64,000 nucleotides of DNA from Paludibacteraceae bacterium (GCA_017550335.1 JAFZPM010000027.1:1-64000); one strand, 5' to 3'; positions 18,281-27,759 are shown, numbered from the stretch's first letter. Program-made: numbers and translations. The notes: generated by a model not told the origin, from the letters alone.

Positions 18281-20296
18281 ATGTCACATTTTGTGCTAAT
18301 TCTTCTTTCGAGAAAGAACATATCGTTGTATTACGATGCGGAGGCTGATGCCTTTTCCCTGCATCACTACGACGATGCGAACTCGTATGGAAGTGACTAT
18401 TGGACGCCTTGGGTGGCGGTGGAGACGGAGAATGGATTGCAGGTCGGCACGGATTTCGCCTGTAAGGAGTCCCTTCGTCGTTCGCCCACCGCGTATGCGG
18501 ATATCTTCTCCTTGTCGAGGCTGACCGATCGTACCTTCAGCAGCGGAGGGGTTCGCCCCATGTCCGAACTGCCTTTCGTGTCGGTCGAGGCATATCTCCG
18601 CCAGTTCTTCCTGGATCTCTATCGGGACGAGGATTTCCTCTCCCTCAAGAAGGAGCTTCCATTGGGGCTGGTCTATAGTTCCGATGTGGACATCGAGGAC
18701 CGTACCCGTCTGTTGGAGGCCTTCAAGGACAATGGTTACGGGAACGTCGCGAACATAGATTTCGCCTCCTCGGCGCTGGAATGCCTGCAGGCGCAGAACC
18801 GCTTGCAGTCTCCTTATTCCTGCCTGGTGGAGAATGATGGGCAGGATGTGCTGCTAGGGGTCTACATCTCCCAGACGGCGGAACGATTGGCCACGGGGAT
18901 GATAGCGGACCTCGGGCGTGACCCACGCATCGACTACGGGACCAAGCTCCTGTGGGAAAGCTTGGATGTCCATGGACTCTCTCTGGAGAACGAGCGTCCC
19001 ATCTTGTCCGACATCGTGAAACGATTCCTGGACAATGACGCCAAGTCTCTCCTCCACGAGACGATCGTGCTTTCCGACAACAAGGAGTATGACGCGTATC
19101 TGCTGAAGAAGAATATCGTGGACGCCGCCTTGGCGAATGACCAATTGAGCATGCGTATCAACAACTTCCTGAAAAGGAACGATGTGGATGCCTCCAAGGT
19201 CGGTATGTTGTATTGGGAGTTCTCTTCCCGAAATGATCTGATGGAGACATCTGTCGCCCCCTTCTTTTCCCCGACCATCAAGTTGGCGGATAAGCAGTTG
19301 ATGGATGTCTTGACCCTGCTCTGGCAGACGGCCAAGAAGAATCGGCTGGATATGGGCTGTGTCGGAACACGCTCTGTCACGAATGCGGAGGCGGTTCGCC
19401 TTTGGATCCGTAACTCGGACGATATGCGGACCATGCTGGACCGCGCGGAGGCTACGGCGGGCAAGGCGGATTCGATGATGAAACCCTTCGTCGAGGACCT
19501 GAAACGGGTGGAGGCGAAATGGCTCGACTCGCTGAAGGCGGCAGACTTCAAGGGGGCTAAACTGAATCTGCAGCTTGACCTCTCCCCAGACTTGGGGCTG
19601 GCGGCCGCTGAGTTGGATGCCTGCAAGAACGAATTGGACGGACAGTTCACGGCCATGCAGACGATCGCTTCCGTCGATGATGCCAAACCTCTCGTCTCAC
19701 GCTACAATCAGGTGCTGAAATATGTTGCCTCCCTGAGGGAAACCATGGAGGAGGCTCAACAATTCATATCGAGGAAAATGGAGGAGACCGACCGTTTCGA
19801 GTCGCTCTATCCGGAGTACCAAAAGACATTGGAGGCTTTGCGGAAGACCTCGGTCAAATCGCTTCAGGAACGCCTGATCGAGAAGATCAAGACCTTGGTG
19901 CCAAAGGGCTTCGAGATGCCTGTGGTGCAGGCCTCCAAGGTGAAGGTGAAACTCTCCGCCGAGGTGGTCACTTCAGGTTTCCTCTTCTCCAAGAAGAGCA
20001 AGCTGGTGGTGGATGTGGACTTCGGAGAGGCGAATGTGCCTTTCCGTTGCGTGCTGGCTTTCTTCACGGATATGGTCGTGAAGGTGGACAGGGAGAAGGC
20101 TTACGTCGTGGACCTGAACGAGAAGGGAGAGACGCTCTCGGGCGTGGTGCACAGGGAGTTCGACCTTCCGTTGCCGGAACGTGAGATGTGCAAGAAGAAG
20201 GGCGAATTGACCATTAAGCTCTGGCCTCATGAGGAGGAGCTGATAGGCATCAACTCCGCTTTCGAGGGGAATGGTTGCTCCGTCATGGTCAAATGA
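18281..20296 (+). CDS. Second, degenerate actin/Hsp70-like protein with coiled coil
   Basis: This encodes 671 residues. The N-terminal ~350 residues follow an Hsp70/actin layout but with altered phosphate loops (SHFVLILLSRKNISLYY, then LVENDGQDVLLGVYI), so ATP binding may be lost. Residues ~370-540 are rich in charged heptads (RAEATAGKADSMMKPF, KLNLQLDLSPDLGLAAAELD) and look like coiled coil or spectrin-like helices. The C-terminal ~110 residues are beta-rich. The start overlaps almost directly with the previous stop, so the two Hsp70-like proteins are probably made in fixed ratio and may pair. The exact family is not certain. Confidence 0.65.
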   Translation: MSHFVLILLSRKNISLYYDAEADAFSLHHYDDANSYGSDYWTPWVAVETENGLQVGTDFACKESLRRSPTAYADIFSLSRLTDRTFSSGGVRPMSELPFVSVEAYLRQFFLDLYRDEDFLSLKKELPLGLVYSSDVDIEDRTRLLEAFKDNGYGNVANIDFASSALECLQAQNRLQSPYSCLVENDGQDVLLGVYISQTAERLATGMIADLGRDPRIDYGTKLLWESLDVHGLSLENERPILSDIVKRFLDNDAKSLLHETIVLSDNKEYDAYLLKKNIVDAALANDQLSMRINNFLKRNDVDASKVGMLYWEFSSRNDLMETSVAPFFSPTIKLADKQLMDVLTLLWQTAKKNRLDMGCVGTRSVTNAEAVRLWIRNSDDMRTMLDRAEATAGKADSMMKPFVEDLKRVEAKWLDSLKAADFKGAKLNLQLDLSPDLGLAAAELDACKNELDGQFTAMQTIASVDDAKPLVSRYNQVLKYVASLRETMEEAQQFISRKMEETDRFESLYPEYQKTLEALRKTSVKSLQERLIEKIKTLVPKGFEMPVVQASKVKVKLSAEVVTSGFLFSKKSKLVVDVDFGEANVPFRCVLAFFTDMVVKVDREKAYVVDLNEKGETLSGVVHREFDLPLPEREMCKKKGELTIKLWPHEEELIGINSAFEGNGCSVMVK

Positions 20297-20408
20297 CGCC
20301 TCAGGTGGGTTCGGGGAATCCACTGTCGCAAAAAATAGAAATATACGAAGGGTAGGGCGGTAACCGTCCATATCCCTCTTTTCATGGATAATCGGATTAT
20401 TATTTGAT

Positions 20409-21635
20409 ATGGGGAAAAAGATTTTGTGTCCATATTGCTATCGGCACTTCGACAACAATGAAATCGAGGTGGAGTGTGAGAATAATGGCTTGAATAGCCG
20501 TGGGGAGCTGGTCTGCTCGAAACGGCTGAACGATAAATATTCCAACCATTGGGGAAATGACCTGGAGACGCACCTGATCTTCAAACCGAAGCTGGGCATG
20601 TTCTCTTTCCTCTTCCCCTATAAGCCTAAGCAGGAGAGCTGTCCGGGGTGCGGTTATCTCTCCCAACGCTTCGTCTGCCCGCACTGCAACAACTGGTTGC
20701 CTAAGGAGATGGTGGAGAAGGGGGCGGAGATCATCTCCGTCATCGGCGGTCCCGCCAGCGGAAAGACGAACTACATCGTCACCCTGATCCAGCAGATGAA
20801 GAAGTATGGCAATAAGCTAGGCCTCTCCATCATCCCGCAGCAAGTGGGACGCAAGAAGGAGGAGTTCACCTCCTACAAGTACGAGAAGGCGAGGGAGGTG
20901 ATCTTCGACATGAAGATGCCTGTGCCTAAGACGGCCGTCACCCGGCACGAGATCCCTTGGATCCTCCGCTTGGAGAGCGTCACGACGGGCAAGGCCGTTT
21001 ACCTGGTCTTTTACGATACTGCGGGCGAGAACTTCAAGGACTCCGACTCCATCCGCAAGAATGCGCAGTACCTGCGTGAGTCTAAGGCGGTCATCTGCGT
21101 GTTGGACACGTTGTCCATCAAACGTATACAGAAAGTGTTGGAATCCAATGATATAGATAATAATGACGTGGCGACGCCTTTCGATGAGACCCTGACCGCC
21201 CTCTTCAATTTCCAGACGGGTGACAAGAACCTGTCGGACAAGCCTTTCGCTTTCGTGATGTCTAAGTTCGATGTGGTGATCGACCACCATGAGGACCTCG
21301 GTTGTGACGTCTCCATGTTCCTGAACGAGGACGGTTCGCCCCGCAATAGCGACTTCATCAAAACAGGCAAACTGAACCTCTCGCAGATGGATACAGCCCA
21401 CAAGGCCATCAAGAGCTACATGGATGACGCGGATATATGGGACGCCAGCCAGCATAGCTTCGATATCGTCTCCAAGTGGGGCGAGAACGCACACTTTTTC
21501 GGCGTCTCCTCCTTCGGTTGCATGCCGGACGAGAACGCTTCGTTGCAGGGAGACGTGGAGGGTGTCATCCAGCCTTATCGGGTGATGGATCCCCTCGTCT
21601 GGGTCTTGTATAAGATCGGCGGGTTCTTTAAATGA
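20409..21635 (+). CDS. Zinc-ribbon TRAFAC-type GTPase
   Basis: This encodes 408 residues. The N-terminus has zinc-ribbon Cys pairs (CPYC at 7-10; CPGCG and CPHC near 77-91). A P-loop GGPASGKTNY follows at about 112, then DTAGENF (switch II, DxxG) near 202, and MSKFD near 284 in the position of the NKxD guanine motif. This order fits a Ras-like TRAFAC GTPase, close to the double-GTPase (DO-GTPase) group predicted to work with GAP1 proteins. The next gene, 51 bp downstream, looks like that partner. It probably acts as a nucleotide switch in the cytoplasm. Confidence 0.75.
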   Translation: MGKKILCPYCYRHFDNNEIEVECENNGLNSRGELVCSKRLNDKYSNHWGNDLETHLIFKPKLGMFSFLFPYKPKQESCPGCGYLSQRFVCPHCNNWLPKEMVEKGAEIISVIGGPASGKTNYIVTLIQQMKKYGNKLGLSIIPQQVGRKKEEFTSYKYEKAREVIFDMKMPVPKTAVTRHEIPWILRLESVTTGKAVYLVFYDTAGENFKDSDSIRKNAQYLRESKAVICVLDTLSIKRIQKVLESNDIDNNDVATPFDETLTALFNFQTGDKNLSDKPFAFVMSKFDVVIDHHEDLGCDVSMFLNEDGSPRNSDFIKTGKLNLSQMDTAHKAIKSYMDDADIWDASQHSFDIVSKWGENAHFFGVSSFGCMPDENASLQGDVEGVIQPYRVMDPLVWVLYKIGGFFK

Positions 21636-21686
21636 GCCCCCGGGAATTGAATTCATTTCTAATCGCTAATCTTTCGAGTCGTTGTT

Positions 21687-24089
21687 ATGAAATATTTCCA
21701 TGTGATATATAATTCTTCGGAGAAGGGGGTTGAAGGGGGCCGAGGCTTCTGCTTCAGAACCTATACCGAAGGGACTCCAACGCCCTATTTGAACGCGTTG
21801 CAGGAGAATGAGCTGTTGGGCTACCAGCAAGGCAACTGCGAGCAAATCATGCCACAGACCCTTAAGAATGAGCCCGAGAGCATCAAGGCTTATCCCACGT
21901 CATACTTCTTCAGGAAATTGACGGTGGAGGGCGGAAAGCATATCTTCGTGCTGGGACGTACCATCCCGGTGGGTTTCGACTACACGTTCTACATGAAGTA
22001 TGTGCCTGGTCGCATGGGCAACTACGTGACGGACTGCTACCTCTTCGAGGAACAGCCTTCGTCCGACGTCTTCCAGATCCTCTATGAGAACCCTGCCCAG
22101 GGCTCGAACCGGTTCGTCCCGCAAGACCCTTCGCCTAGGGAGTCCAACGAGGAGATGAAGGGGCTGTCGTTAGGCTCGCAACCATTCCTGCCACCGGAGG
22201 AGAAACCTTTCGTGGCGGCTTCCCTTGCACCGATCTCTCCCTTGGCGGTGAAGATATTGTTCGCCCTGGTGGAGGCGCAACGGCTCCATAAGGTGCTGGC
22301 GGTCAAGTCTCCGTGGAAAGAGGCGGCTCCGTTGATGGCGGATCTCTACCGGCTACTGCCCGATGACCTGATCGATGACTTCGGCTTCGTCTCCAACTAC
22401 CAGGAAGAGGGATTGCCTAAGCATACGCCTATTGTTTGGGTGAATGAGTTCTACGATTATGCATTGAGCAAAAACCTATCGGTATGCTTCGATACCGTCT
22501 CGGAATGGACGGAAACGGATGAGTATCAGTTGTTTGGAAAGGGTCTCGAGCGAGACCTGTCCGCTGGTGATAAGGAGGCTGTCTTCAATTGTGTGCGATG
22601 GATGCTGAGCGGTGCTTACTTTAGCGTCATGGATAAGAGCAAGGAGACCAACACCGCATTCTACCAATATTGTGTGACGCCTGACGCTTTCTCCCTCAAT
22701 GCGTTGAAAGGCAATGACGAGCTGGTGGCTGTCTTGGCGAATTATATCTCCAATGAAGAGAAATACAGGGAACCGCTCTTCTCCCTTGTCGACGCGAAGA
22801 TGGCCAGCGCCTCCAATGAGCGGGAGGTTGCCCTAAGCATCAATTTCCTGGAGGAGATGCGGAAGAAACAGATCGATTTATCTTCCGTCGCTGAAAAATA
22901 CAAGCCTCATTTCACCCAAATCGTATTCTCCTCCGTGGAGACGTTCGTCGCTTCGGCGGATAAGGTGGACGGAGGATTGTCCACATGGACGAAGTACTTG
23001 GATCGTGGCGTCTTGGCGAAGAAGAACGCTTTCCTGGATGACCCTCGCATGAAGGTCTATTGGAAGGATCTCTATCGCCTCTTCTACCCGGAGGATGACC
23101 TGAAGGGTGACGCACGCGCGAAGGTGGTGCGCAGAATGGTGGACTGCGGTCTGGAGACGAAGTCCATATTGAGCGTGCTGAAAGGATTATATGCTGATAA
23201 TGAGAAATATGCGTCGGCTGAGGCGATGAAGTCCGCGATGGGGCAGGAGCCTGACAAGGTGGAGGCCTATTGGTCGCTTCTGACCAGCTACCTCACGGAT
23301 GGGGAGTTGGCGAAACTATCCTCCGATTTCATGGATTGTTTCAGTGCGCAGTTGTCGAATGATAAATTCGCTCCTCTGTTCTATAAGCAATTGACGTTGA
23401 ATGGATTGACTCTTCCTCTGCTGGAGGCGTTGCCTAGACTGAAACAGGTGGCGGAGGGGAATAAACGCCTGAAATCGTTGATGGAGGAGGGCTTTGATAC
23501 GGAGAAGAAACTCTTCCCCGCTTTGCTGTCCGAGCTTGGTAAACAGGTGCGGGAGAATGAGCAGGAGGCGGTGAAACAGGCTGAATGTCTGAAGGATAAT
23601 GTGTTAGACTTCTATTCGAGCTCTGTCACGAAGGATTGGCGGACACTCTACATCCTGCTTCGTGGTGAGGAGAAGGAGGTCACGGAAAAGAACTGTGAGG
23701 AGGTTACCCGTCTGGCAGGTTCGCTTAGGGCCAAGTCGTCCTTGGAACGTTTGCTGGATAGATTGATCTCCCTCACGAAGAAGGAGCAGACCTCCATGAT
23801 GGTGGATCTTTTCGGAGAGCTCCTAGGCATGAACTTGGACGATATGCTCGCGCGTGTCGCCTCCGTGAAGGGACTCAAGGATAAGCGGGACTTCCAGCAG
23901 AAAATCCTTCTCAAGAACGGCGTGGATGTCAAAACGGCCGTGCAGATGGCGGCGGACAAGAAAATCAATGTGGGGTCGGAATCGGAGGCTGATAAGTTTT
24001 TCGAGGAGTGCTATGGCGACCAATACCACTCCTACAAGCGGAAACAGGCCATCGTGGGGTTCGCCAAGAAACTGTTCCATAGAGGTTGA
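21687..24089 (+). CDS. GAP1-like GTPase-associated protein
   Basis: This encodes 800 residues. The N-terminal ~150 residues (YNSSEKGVEGGRGFCFRTY, then FFRKLTVEGGKHIFVLGRT) fit the GAP1 N-terminal domain pattern (xSxxG, GRT, YTFYMKYV). A helical middle and C-terminal region rich in Leu/Lys repeats follows. In predicted prokaryotic conflict systems GAP1 proteins are encoded beside DO-GTPases and are thought to regulate them; that link is prior knowledge, not shown here. The gene follows the GTPase and precedes two TIR genes. Confidence 0.65.
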   Translation: MKYFHVIYNSSEKGVEGGRGFCFRTYTEGTPTPYLNALQENELLGYQQGNCEQIMPQTLKNEPESIKAYPTSYFFRKLTVEGGKHIFVLGRTIPVGFDYTFYMKYVPGRMGNYVTDCYLFEEQPSSDVFQILYENPAQGSNRFVPQDPSPRESNEEMKGLSLGSQPFLPPEEKPFVAASLAPISPLAVKILFALVEAQRLHKVLAVKSPWKEAAPLMADLYRLLPDDLIDDFGFVSNYQEEGLPKHTPIVWVNEFYDYALSKNLSVCFDTVSEWTETDEYQLFGKGLERDLSAGDKEAVFNCVRWMLSGAYFSVMDKSKETNTAFYQYCVTPDAFSLNALKGNDELVAVLANYISNEEKYREPLFSLVDAKMASASNEREVALSINFLEEMRKKQIDLSSVAEKYKPHFTQIVFSSVETFVASADKVDGGLSTWTKYLDRGVLAKKNAFLDDPRMKVYWKDLYRLFYPEDDLKGDARAKVVRRMVDCGLETKSILSVLKGLYADNEKYASAEAMKSAMGQEPDKVEAYWSLLTSYLTDGELAKLSSDFMDCFSAQLSNDKFAPLFYKQLTLNGLTLPLLEALPRLKQVAEGNKRLKSLMEEGFDTEKKLFPALLSELGKQVRENEQEAVKQAECLKDNVLDFYSSSVTKDWRTLYILLRGEEKEVTEKNCEEVTRLAGSLRAKSSLERLLDRLISLTKKEQTSMMVDLFGELLGMNLDDMLARVASVKGLKDKRDFQQKILLKNGVDVKTAVQMAADKKINVGSESEADKFFEECYGDQYHSYKRKQAIVGFAKKLFHRG

Positions 24090-24115
24090 GGCTTCATAAT
24101 GAATCGATTGAAGTG

Positions 24116-25726
24116 ATGGATAAACGTCAGGTAAAAATATTTAGCATCTATTCCCCTGAGGATGTGCAGGTCATTGACGAGATGGCGCGGACAATGGACG
24201 AGGAGGGCATCTCCTTCGAGCGTTATTTCGACAACCCCAATGGAACGGACTGGGATTATGAACGGCTGGTGGAGAACGCCGACCTTGTACTGGTGTTGGC
24301 TTCCGACCATTCCCGCAGGGACGCTCTCTGCTGCCAGTGCGTGAAGTTGGCGCATGACCTCAATAAGAACATCGTCTGCGTGGGTTACCATAAGGGTGGT
24401 CTCTTCAACCGGCAATCGTGGGTACAGGACGAGTGGTCCCTGCGGACGGATATCTTCGCCTGGCTGGATATGAACAGCCGAGCGGTCTTCTTGGCTCACA
24501 TGCGGGGCGCGTGTGGACTGGAAACCCTCGAGGGAGACCTCGTGGGGGCGCGTGTGACGTTCTCTAACCACACGGACCTGACGAAGTGCCCGTATTCCAA
24601 TTTCATGCTCTACCGGAAGGAGGGACGGAACGAATGGAATAAGATTGTGGATAGGGGGCAATCCTCTGAAGATATCACGATACGCCTGCGGAGGGGGGAT
24701 TATTATTATTGCTTATACTCCTCCGACTACCCTAAGCGCGTGTCGACGGAAAAATCATTCTCCGTGAAAAATGATTCTGACCACAAGCATTTTATGGATG
24801 ACCTCTCGGCAAAGATGGACCAATTCATCTCCCATGCCCGTAAATGTGCCGAGACGAAACATAGATACCAACGGTTGATCGATAAGAATATGGGTGACCT
24901 CTCCCGAACGATCAGGGATATAGACGAGAGGAAATGGAACATCCTTGGCCGTAAAAGGGAGATCGTGTGGACGACTCCCCTCGTGAGGAGGATTGGACTC
25001 GTCGTGGCGCTTCTCTTTGCGGTGATTGGTGCGCTTTCCTATGTCCAGTCTTCCTCCAGTAGTTGGACCCTGGACATGTTGGCAATCTTCGCCTTCCCTA
25101 TGACTATCTTCCTCTATACCTCCATGTTTTCGATCCTGTCCATCCTCTCATGTTTGGCGCTCAGTGTTTTTGCCTCCCTCGTTTTTTATGGCGGTGTATC
25201 CATGAACAAACAATTCGTGAAGTGTTTAGCCTCCGTCTTCGTCCTCAAGATCGCATGTATGCTCTTGCTGAATTCCCTCCATCTCTATCCCCTTCGTGGT
25301 GTGCTCTTGGGGGGCTTCGTAGGCTTTTCTCTCACGTTCGTGGGCTATTGGGCCATTCAGGCTTTGAAGAATATGTATTGGTCGAAGACGTCGGGGTTCA
25401 GGATCGATTACTGGAATTATAGGCAGGTGCCTTATACTGCTAATTATAACTTGTTGGCAAAGAAGGGAGCTGTGTTGAACTCTTTGGGCGACATGAGCCC
25501 GGAGCGTTTGGAACGTTCCGATGATGACCAGATCATGCAGGACGAGGTGGTGGTCGCGATGGATCGGTATGAGAGCCAGCCGATCATTAAACAGGATCTC
25601 ACGGATTTCCCCTTGGGCTCATTGATAATGACGATCTTAAAACTCTCCATCATCTTCATAGTACTTCTGGCATGTATTATCTTTGCGGTAAATTTTGCTG
25701 ATCGTATCGTGGAATGGGTCATGTGA
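24116..25726 (+). CDS. TIR-like domain protein with membrane segments
   Basis: This encodes 536 residues from ATG at 24116; an in-frame TTG at 24086 would overlap the previous stop. Residues 5-90 have a TIR layout: VKIFSIYSPEDVQVIDEM, FERYFDNPNGTDWDYERL, then ADLVLVLASDHSRRDALC. The usual catalytic Glu region is replaced by CCQCVKLAHD, so NADase activity is doubtful. A beta-rich region, a charged coiled segment (~220-280) and about six hydrophobic helices (~285-430 and ~510-530) follow. It is probably an inner-membrane effector or scaffold. The next gene encodes a second TIR protein. Confidence 0.7.
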   Translation: MDKRQVKIFSIYSPEDVQVIDEMARTMDEEGISFERYFDNPNGTDWDYERLVENADLVLVLASDHSRRDALCCQCVKLAHDLNKNIVCVGYHKGGLFNRQSWVQDEWSLRTDIFAWLDMNSRAVFLAHMRGACGLETLEGDLVGARVTFSNHTDLTKCPYSNFMLYRKEGRNEWNKIVDRGQSSEDITIRLRRGDYYYCLYSSDYPKRVSTEKSFSVKNDSDHKHFMDDLSAKMDQFISHARKCAETKHRYQRLIDKNMGDLSRTIRDIDERKWNILGRKREIVWTTPLVRRIGLVVALLFAVIGALSYVQSSSSSWTLDMLAIFAFPMTIFLYTSMFSILSILSCLALSVFASLVFYGGVSMNKQFVKCLASVFVLKIACMLLLNSLHLYPLRGVLLGGFVGFSLTFVGYWAIQALKNMYWSKTSGFRIDYWNYRQVPYTANYNLLAKKGAVLNSLGDMSPERLERSDDDQIMQDEVVVAMDRYESQPIIKQDLTDFPLGSLIMTILKLSIIFIVLLACIIFAVNFADRIVEWVM

Positions 25727-25778
25727 CCGATGCCCTTTCGTGAGATGGACGGAGTTTGTTTTTCATAACGTTGTCACC

Positions 25779-26969
25779 ATGGATGTTTATGTGTGTTATG
25801 CCCGTGCGGATGTAGATGCTGCGAAGCAGTTCAAGACTGAGCTGGAGGGGTTCCTCTCTCCCGTGTCGGTGTGCCTTTCTCCGAAGTGTGACGATGTGGA
25901 GATGGAGAAGGCTAGGCTTGTGGTCGCCTTGGTCACGGGTAAGTCCAGTTTCTCTTCCGTGGCGAGCGAGGAAGGGAGGGAGTACAAACTGGCCTCCGAC
26001 TACAACAAACGTATCCTCTTCGTCAAGTGGAAATCATCTCTGAGGAATATCTTCCTGCCTGATGCGGATGCCTTTTCATGGTATGAACTGGAAAGCAAGG
26101 AGCATTTCCTGCGTGTGGCAATCACCTTCTTAGGCAGACCGATGCCTGTTTATAATGCGCTGGGACTTACTGTCCCGTTCCGTATCAACGCCTATTTCGT
26201 CGAACCTTTCTCCCTGCTTATCAACGGTCGGGAGGTCCTCTCCGGTTGTTCTCCGGGGAAGGAACTCATCTTCCCGGTGGTCTTCCTTCCGGGCACTTAT
26301 GAAATCGTCTGCCGGTCGGACAAGGATGATCGCTATTCAGTGACCCGGACGGTGGTGGTCACCCCGGAGACGAAAGGGGTGGACCTCGATCTCAACACCT
26401 TGGCGGACGGTCTGGGCTACCCGTATGAACAGGTGGATTATCATGGCTACCGAAGAGGGGTCATGCGAAACGGCCTCTTGACGGGTGTGGTGCAGGAGAA
26501 CACCCCGGCGTATACTTGCCAGGGGGATATCGTAAACGGTCGGCTGATCGGTAAGGTGCGGATGCACTGGACCAATGGCGCCCAGTATGTGGGGGAGTGG
26601 GTGGATGGCAAGCTCACGGGACAAGGCGAATATACGTGGCCCGATGGCTCCCGCTACAAGGGAGGTTTCCTCGATGGCAAGATGTCGGGGAAGGGCAAGG
26701 TCAATTGGGCCGATGGCTCCTCCTATGAGGGGGATTGGTTGAATGGCCGCCGCCACGGATATGGACGACTCGTATGGCCCAATGGCGCCGTCTATGAGGG
26801 GGAGTGGAAGCAGGATAAGCGTACGGGTTTGGGACGCTACACCTGGCCCGATGGTACCGCCTTCCAAGGCCTCTTCTTTGAGGGGAAAACCGTGGGTGAT
26901 GGCACCTATACCTTCCCGGACGGCACACTCAAGGTGGGACCTTTCGATGATCTGCTGAAAAAGGAATAA
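25779..26969 (+). CDS. TIR-MORN fusion protein
   Basis: This encodes 396 residues from ATG at 25779. Residues 1-125 read MDVYVCYARADVDAAKQF ... ARLVVALVTGKSSF ... EEGREYKLASDYNKRILFV. This is a TIR domain in which the EEGREYKLA segment offers Glu residues at the catalytic helix. A PEGA-like beta segment (VTVPFRINAYFVEP, FLPGTYEIV) is in the middle. The C-terminal 180 residues hold about six MORN repeats, such as YVGEWVDGKLTGQGEYTWPDG. MORN repeats bind lipids or form rods. It could be the NAD-cleaving effector of the operon, anchored by MORN repeats. The gene ends the operon. Confidence 0.8.
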   Translation: MDVYVCYARADVDAAKQFKTELEGFLSPVSVCLSPKCDDVEMEKARLVVALVTGKSSFSSVASEEGREYKLASDYNKRILFVKWKSSLRNIFLPDADAFSWYELESKEHFLRVAITFLGRPMPVYNALGLTVPFRINAYFVEPFSLLINGREVLSGCSPGKELIFPVVFLPGTYEIVCRSDKDDRYSVTRTVVVTPETKGVDLDLNTLADGLGYPYEQVDYHGYRRGVMRNGLLTGVVQENTPAYTCQGDIVNGRLIGKVRMHWTNGAQYVGEWVDGKLTGQGEYTWPDGSRYKGGFLDGKMSGKGKVNWADGSSYEGDWLNGRRHGYGRLVWPNGAVYEGEWKQDKRTGLGRYTWPDGTAFQGLFFEGKTVGDGTYTFPDGTLKVGPFDDLLKKE

Positions 26970-27073
26970 TTTTTTTATTTTGTAATATATTGATTATCTG
27001 TTATTTGTGTAATTGTTTGCAATTAATCCGTAAAATATTTTTTGCTACGAAAAAAGAGCGCGTTCACCCGTCG

Positions 27074-27081
27074 TTACTTTG
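27074..27081 (+). promoter_or_regulatory. Likely -7 box of the tRNA operon
   Basis: TTACTTTG lies 17 bp before the tRNA-Ser 5' end. A TTTG at 27041-27044 is too far upstream (29 bp) for a standard -33 element. Confidence 0.4.
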
Positions 27082-27097
27082 TATCCGTAAACGAAAG

Positions 27098-27183
27098 GGA
27101 AGCATGGCTGAGTGGTCGAAAGCGGCACGTTGCTAGCGTGTTGGACTCTTTGGGTCCCGGAGGTTCGAATCCTTCTGCTTCCG
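27098..27183 (+). tRNA. tRNA-Ser(GCT)
   Basis: Acceptor stem GGAAGCA/TGCTTCC, a long variable arm, T loop TTCGAAT and anticodon loop TTGCTAG give anticodon GCT. The discriminator is G. It is the first of five tRNAs in one run. Confidence 0.95.
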
Positions 27184-27191
27184 CTGTTAAT

Positions 27192-27266
27192 GGCTCGTTA
27201 GCTCAGTTGGATTAGAGCGTGACGCTACGAACGTCAAGGCCGGGAGTTCGAATCTCTCACGAGTCA
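27192..27266 (+). tRNA. tRNA-Arg(ACG)
   Basis: Acceptor stem GGCTCGT/ACGAGTC, anticodon stem TGACG/CGTCA with loop CTACGAA (anticodon ACG, wobble A34 expected to be edited to inosine), T loop TTCGAAT, discriminator A. Confidence 0.95.
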
Positions 27267-27346
27267 CAGACACTGTCCATGGAGCAGGGGAACTCTTCTG
27301 ATGGGGAAGAGACGGAGACCACCCCGAATCCACTGCGGCAAGGTAT

Positions 27347-27419
27347 GGAACTTTGGCAGACTGGGTGTATGCGCAGGACTGAAAATCCTGAGAACGTGGT
27401 TCGACTCCACGAGGTTCCA
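27347..27419 (+). tRNA. tRNA-Phe(GAA)
   Basis: Acceptor stem GGAACTT/AGGTTCC, anticodon stem CAGGA/TCCTG with loop CTGAAAA (anticodon GAA), T stem CGTGG/CCACG, discriminator A. The D arm is short and slightly irregular. Confidence 0.93.
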
Positions 27420-27426
27420 CTCATAT

Positions 27427-27508
27427 TCGGGAGTGCTCCAGCGGCAACGAGAACGGACTGTAAATCCGCCGTCTAACGACTACGTAGGTTCGAGTCCTAC
27501 CTCCCGAA
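27427..27508 (+). tRNA. tRNA-Tyr(GTA)
   Basis: Acceptor stem TCGGGAG/CTCCCGA, anticodon loop CTGTAAA (anticodon GTA), long variable arm, T stem GTAGG/CCTAC, discriminator A. Confidence 0.95.
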
Positions 27509-27545
27509 CGAATCGATGCCTAAGGTCCGCCATGGGCATCTGCAT

Positions 27546-27619
27546 GGAGGATGTAGCTCAGTGGGTAGAGCGTCAGATTGTGGCTCTGATGGTCGCAGGT
27601 TCGAATCCTGCCTTTCTCC
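27546..27619 (+). tRNA. tRNA-His(GTG)
   Basis: Anticodon stem TCAGA/TCTGA with loop TTGTGGC gives anticodon GTG. The encoded extra G at 27546 faces C at 27619, the G-1:C73 pair required by histidyl-tRNA synthetase. One T-T mismatch lies in the acceptor stem (27552 with 27613). Confidence 0.92.
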
Positions 27620-27673
27620 CTAATTCCTGTGCTGTCACTTCCCTTTTTTGGGGGAATGATCTTTCTGAAGGAA

Positions 27674-27722
27674 AAGGCTCCTTCCCAAGCGTTGAAGCGA
27701 GGGAAGGAGCCTTCCTTTTTTC
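27674..27722. terminator. Terminator of the tRNA operon
   Basis: A 13-bp stem AAGGCTCCTTCCC/GGGAAGGAGCCTT is followed by CCTTTTTTT on the plus strand. It may also serve the converging WYL-like gene. Confidence 0.85.
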
Positions 27723-27759
27723 TGGAGGAGTAGCCGGGAAAAGATTCCGCGGCGCACAT

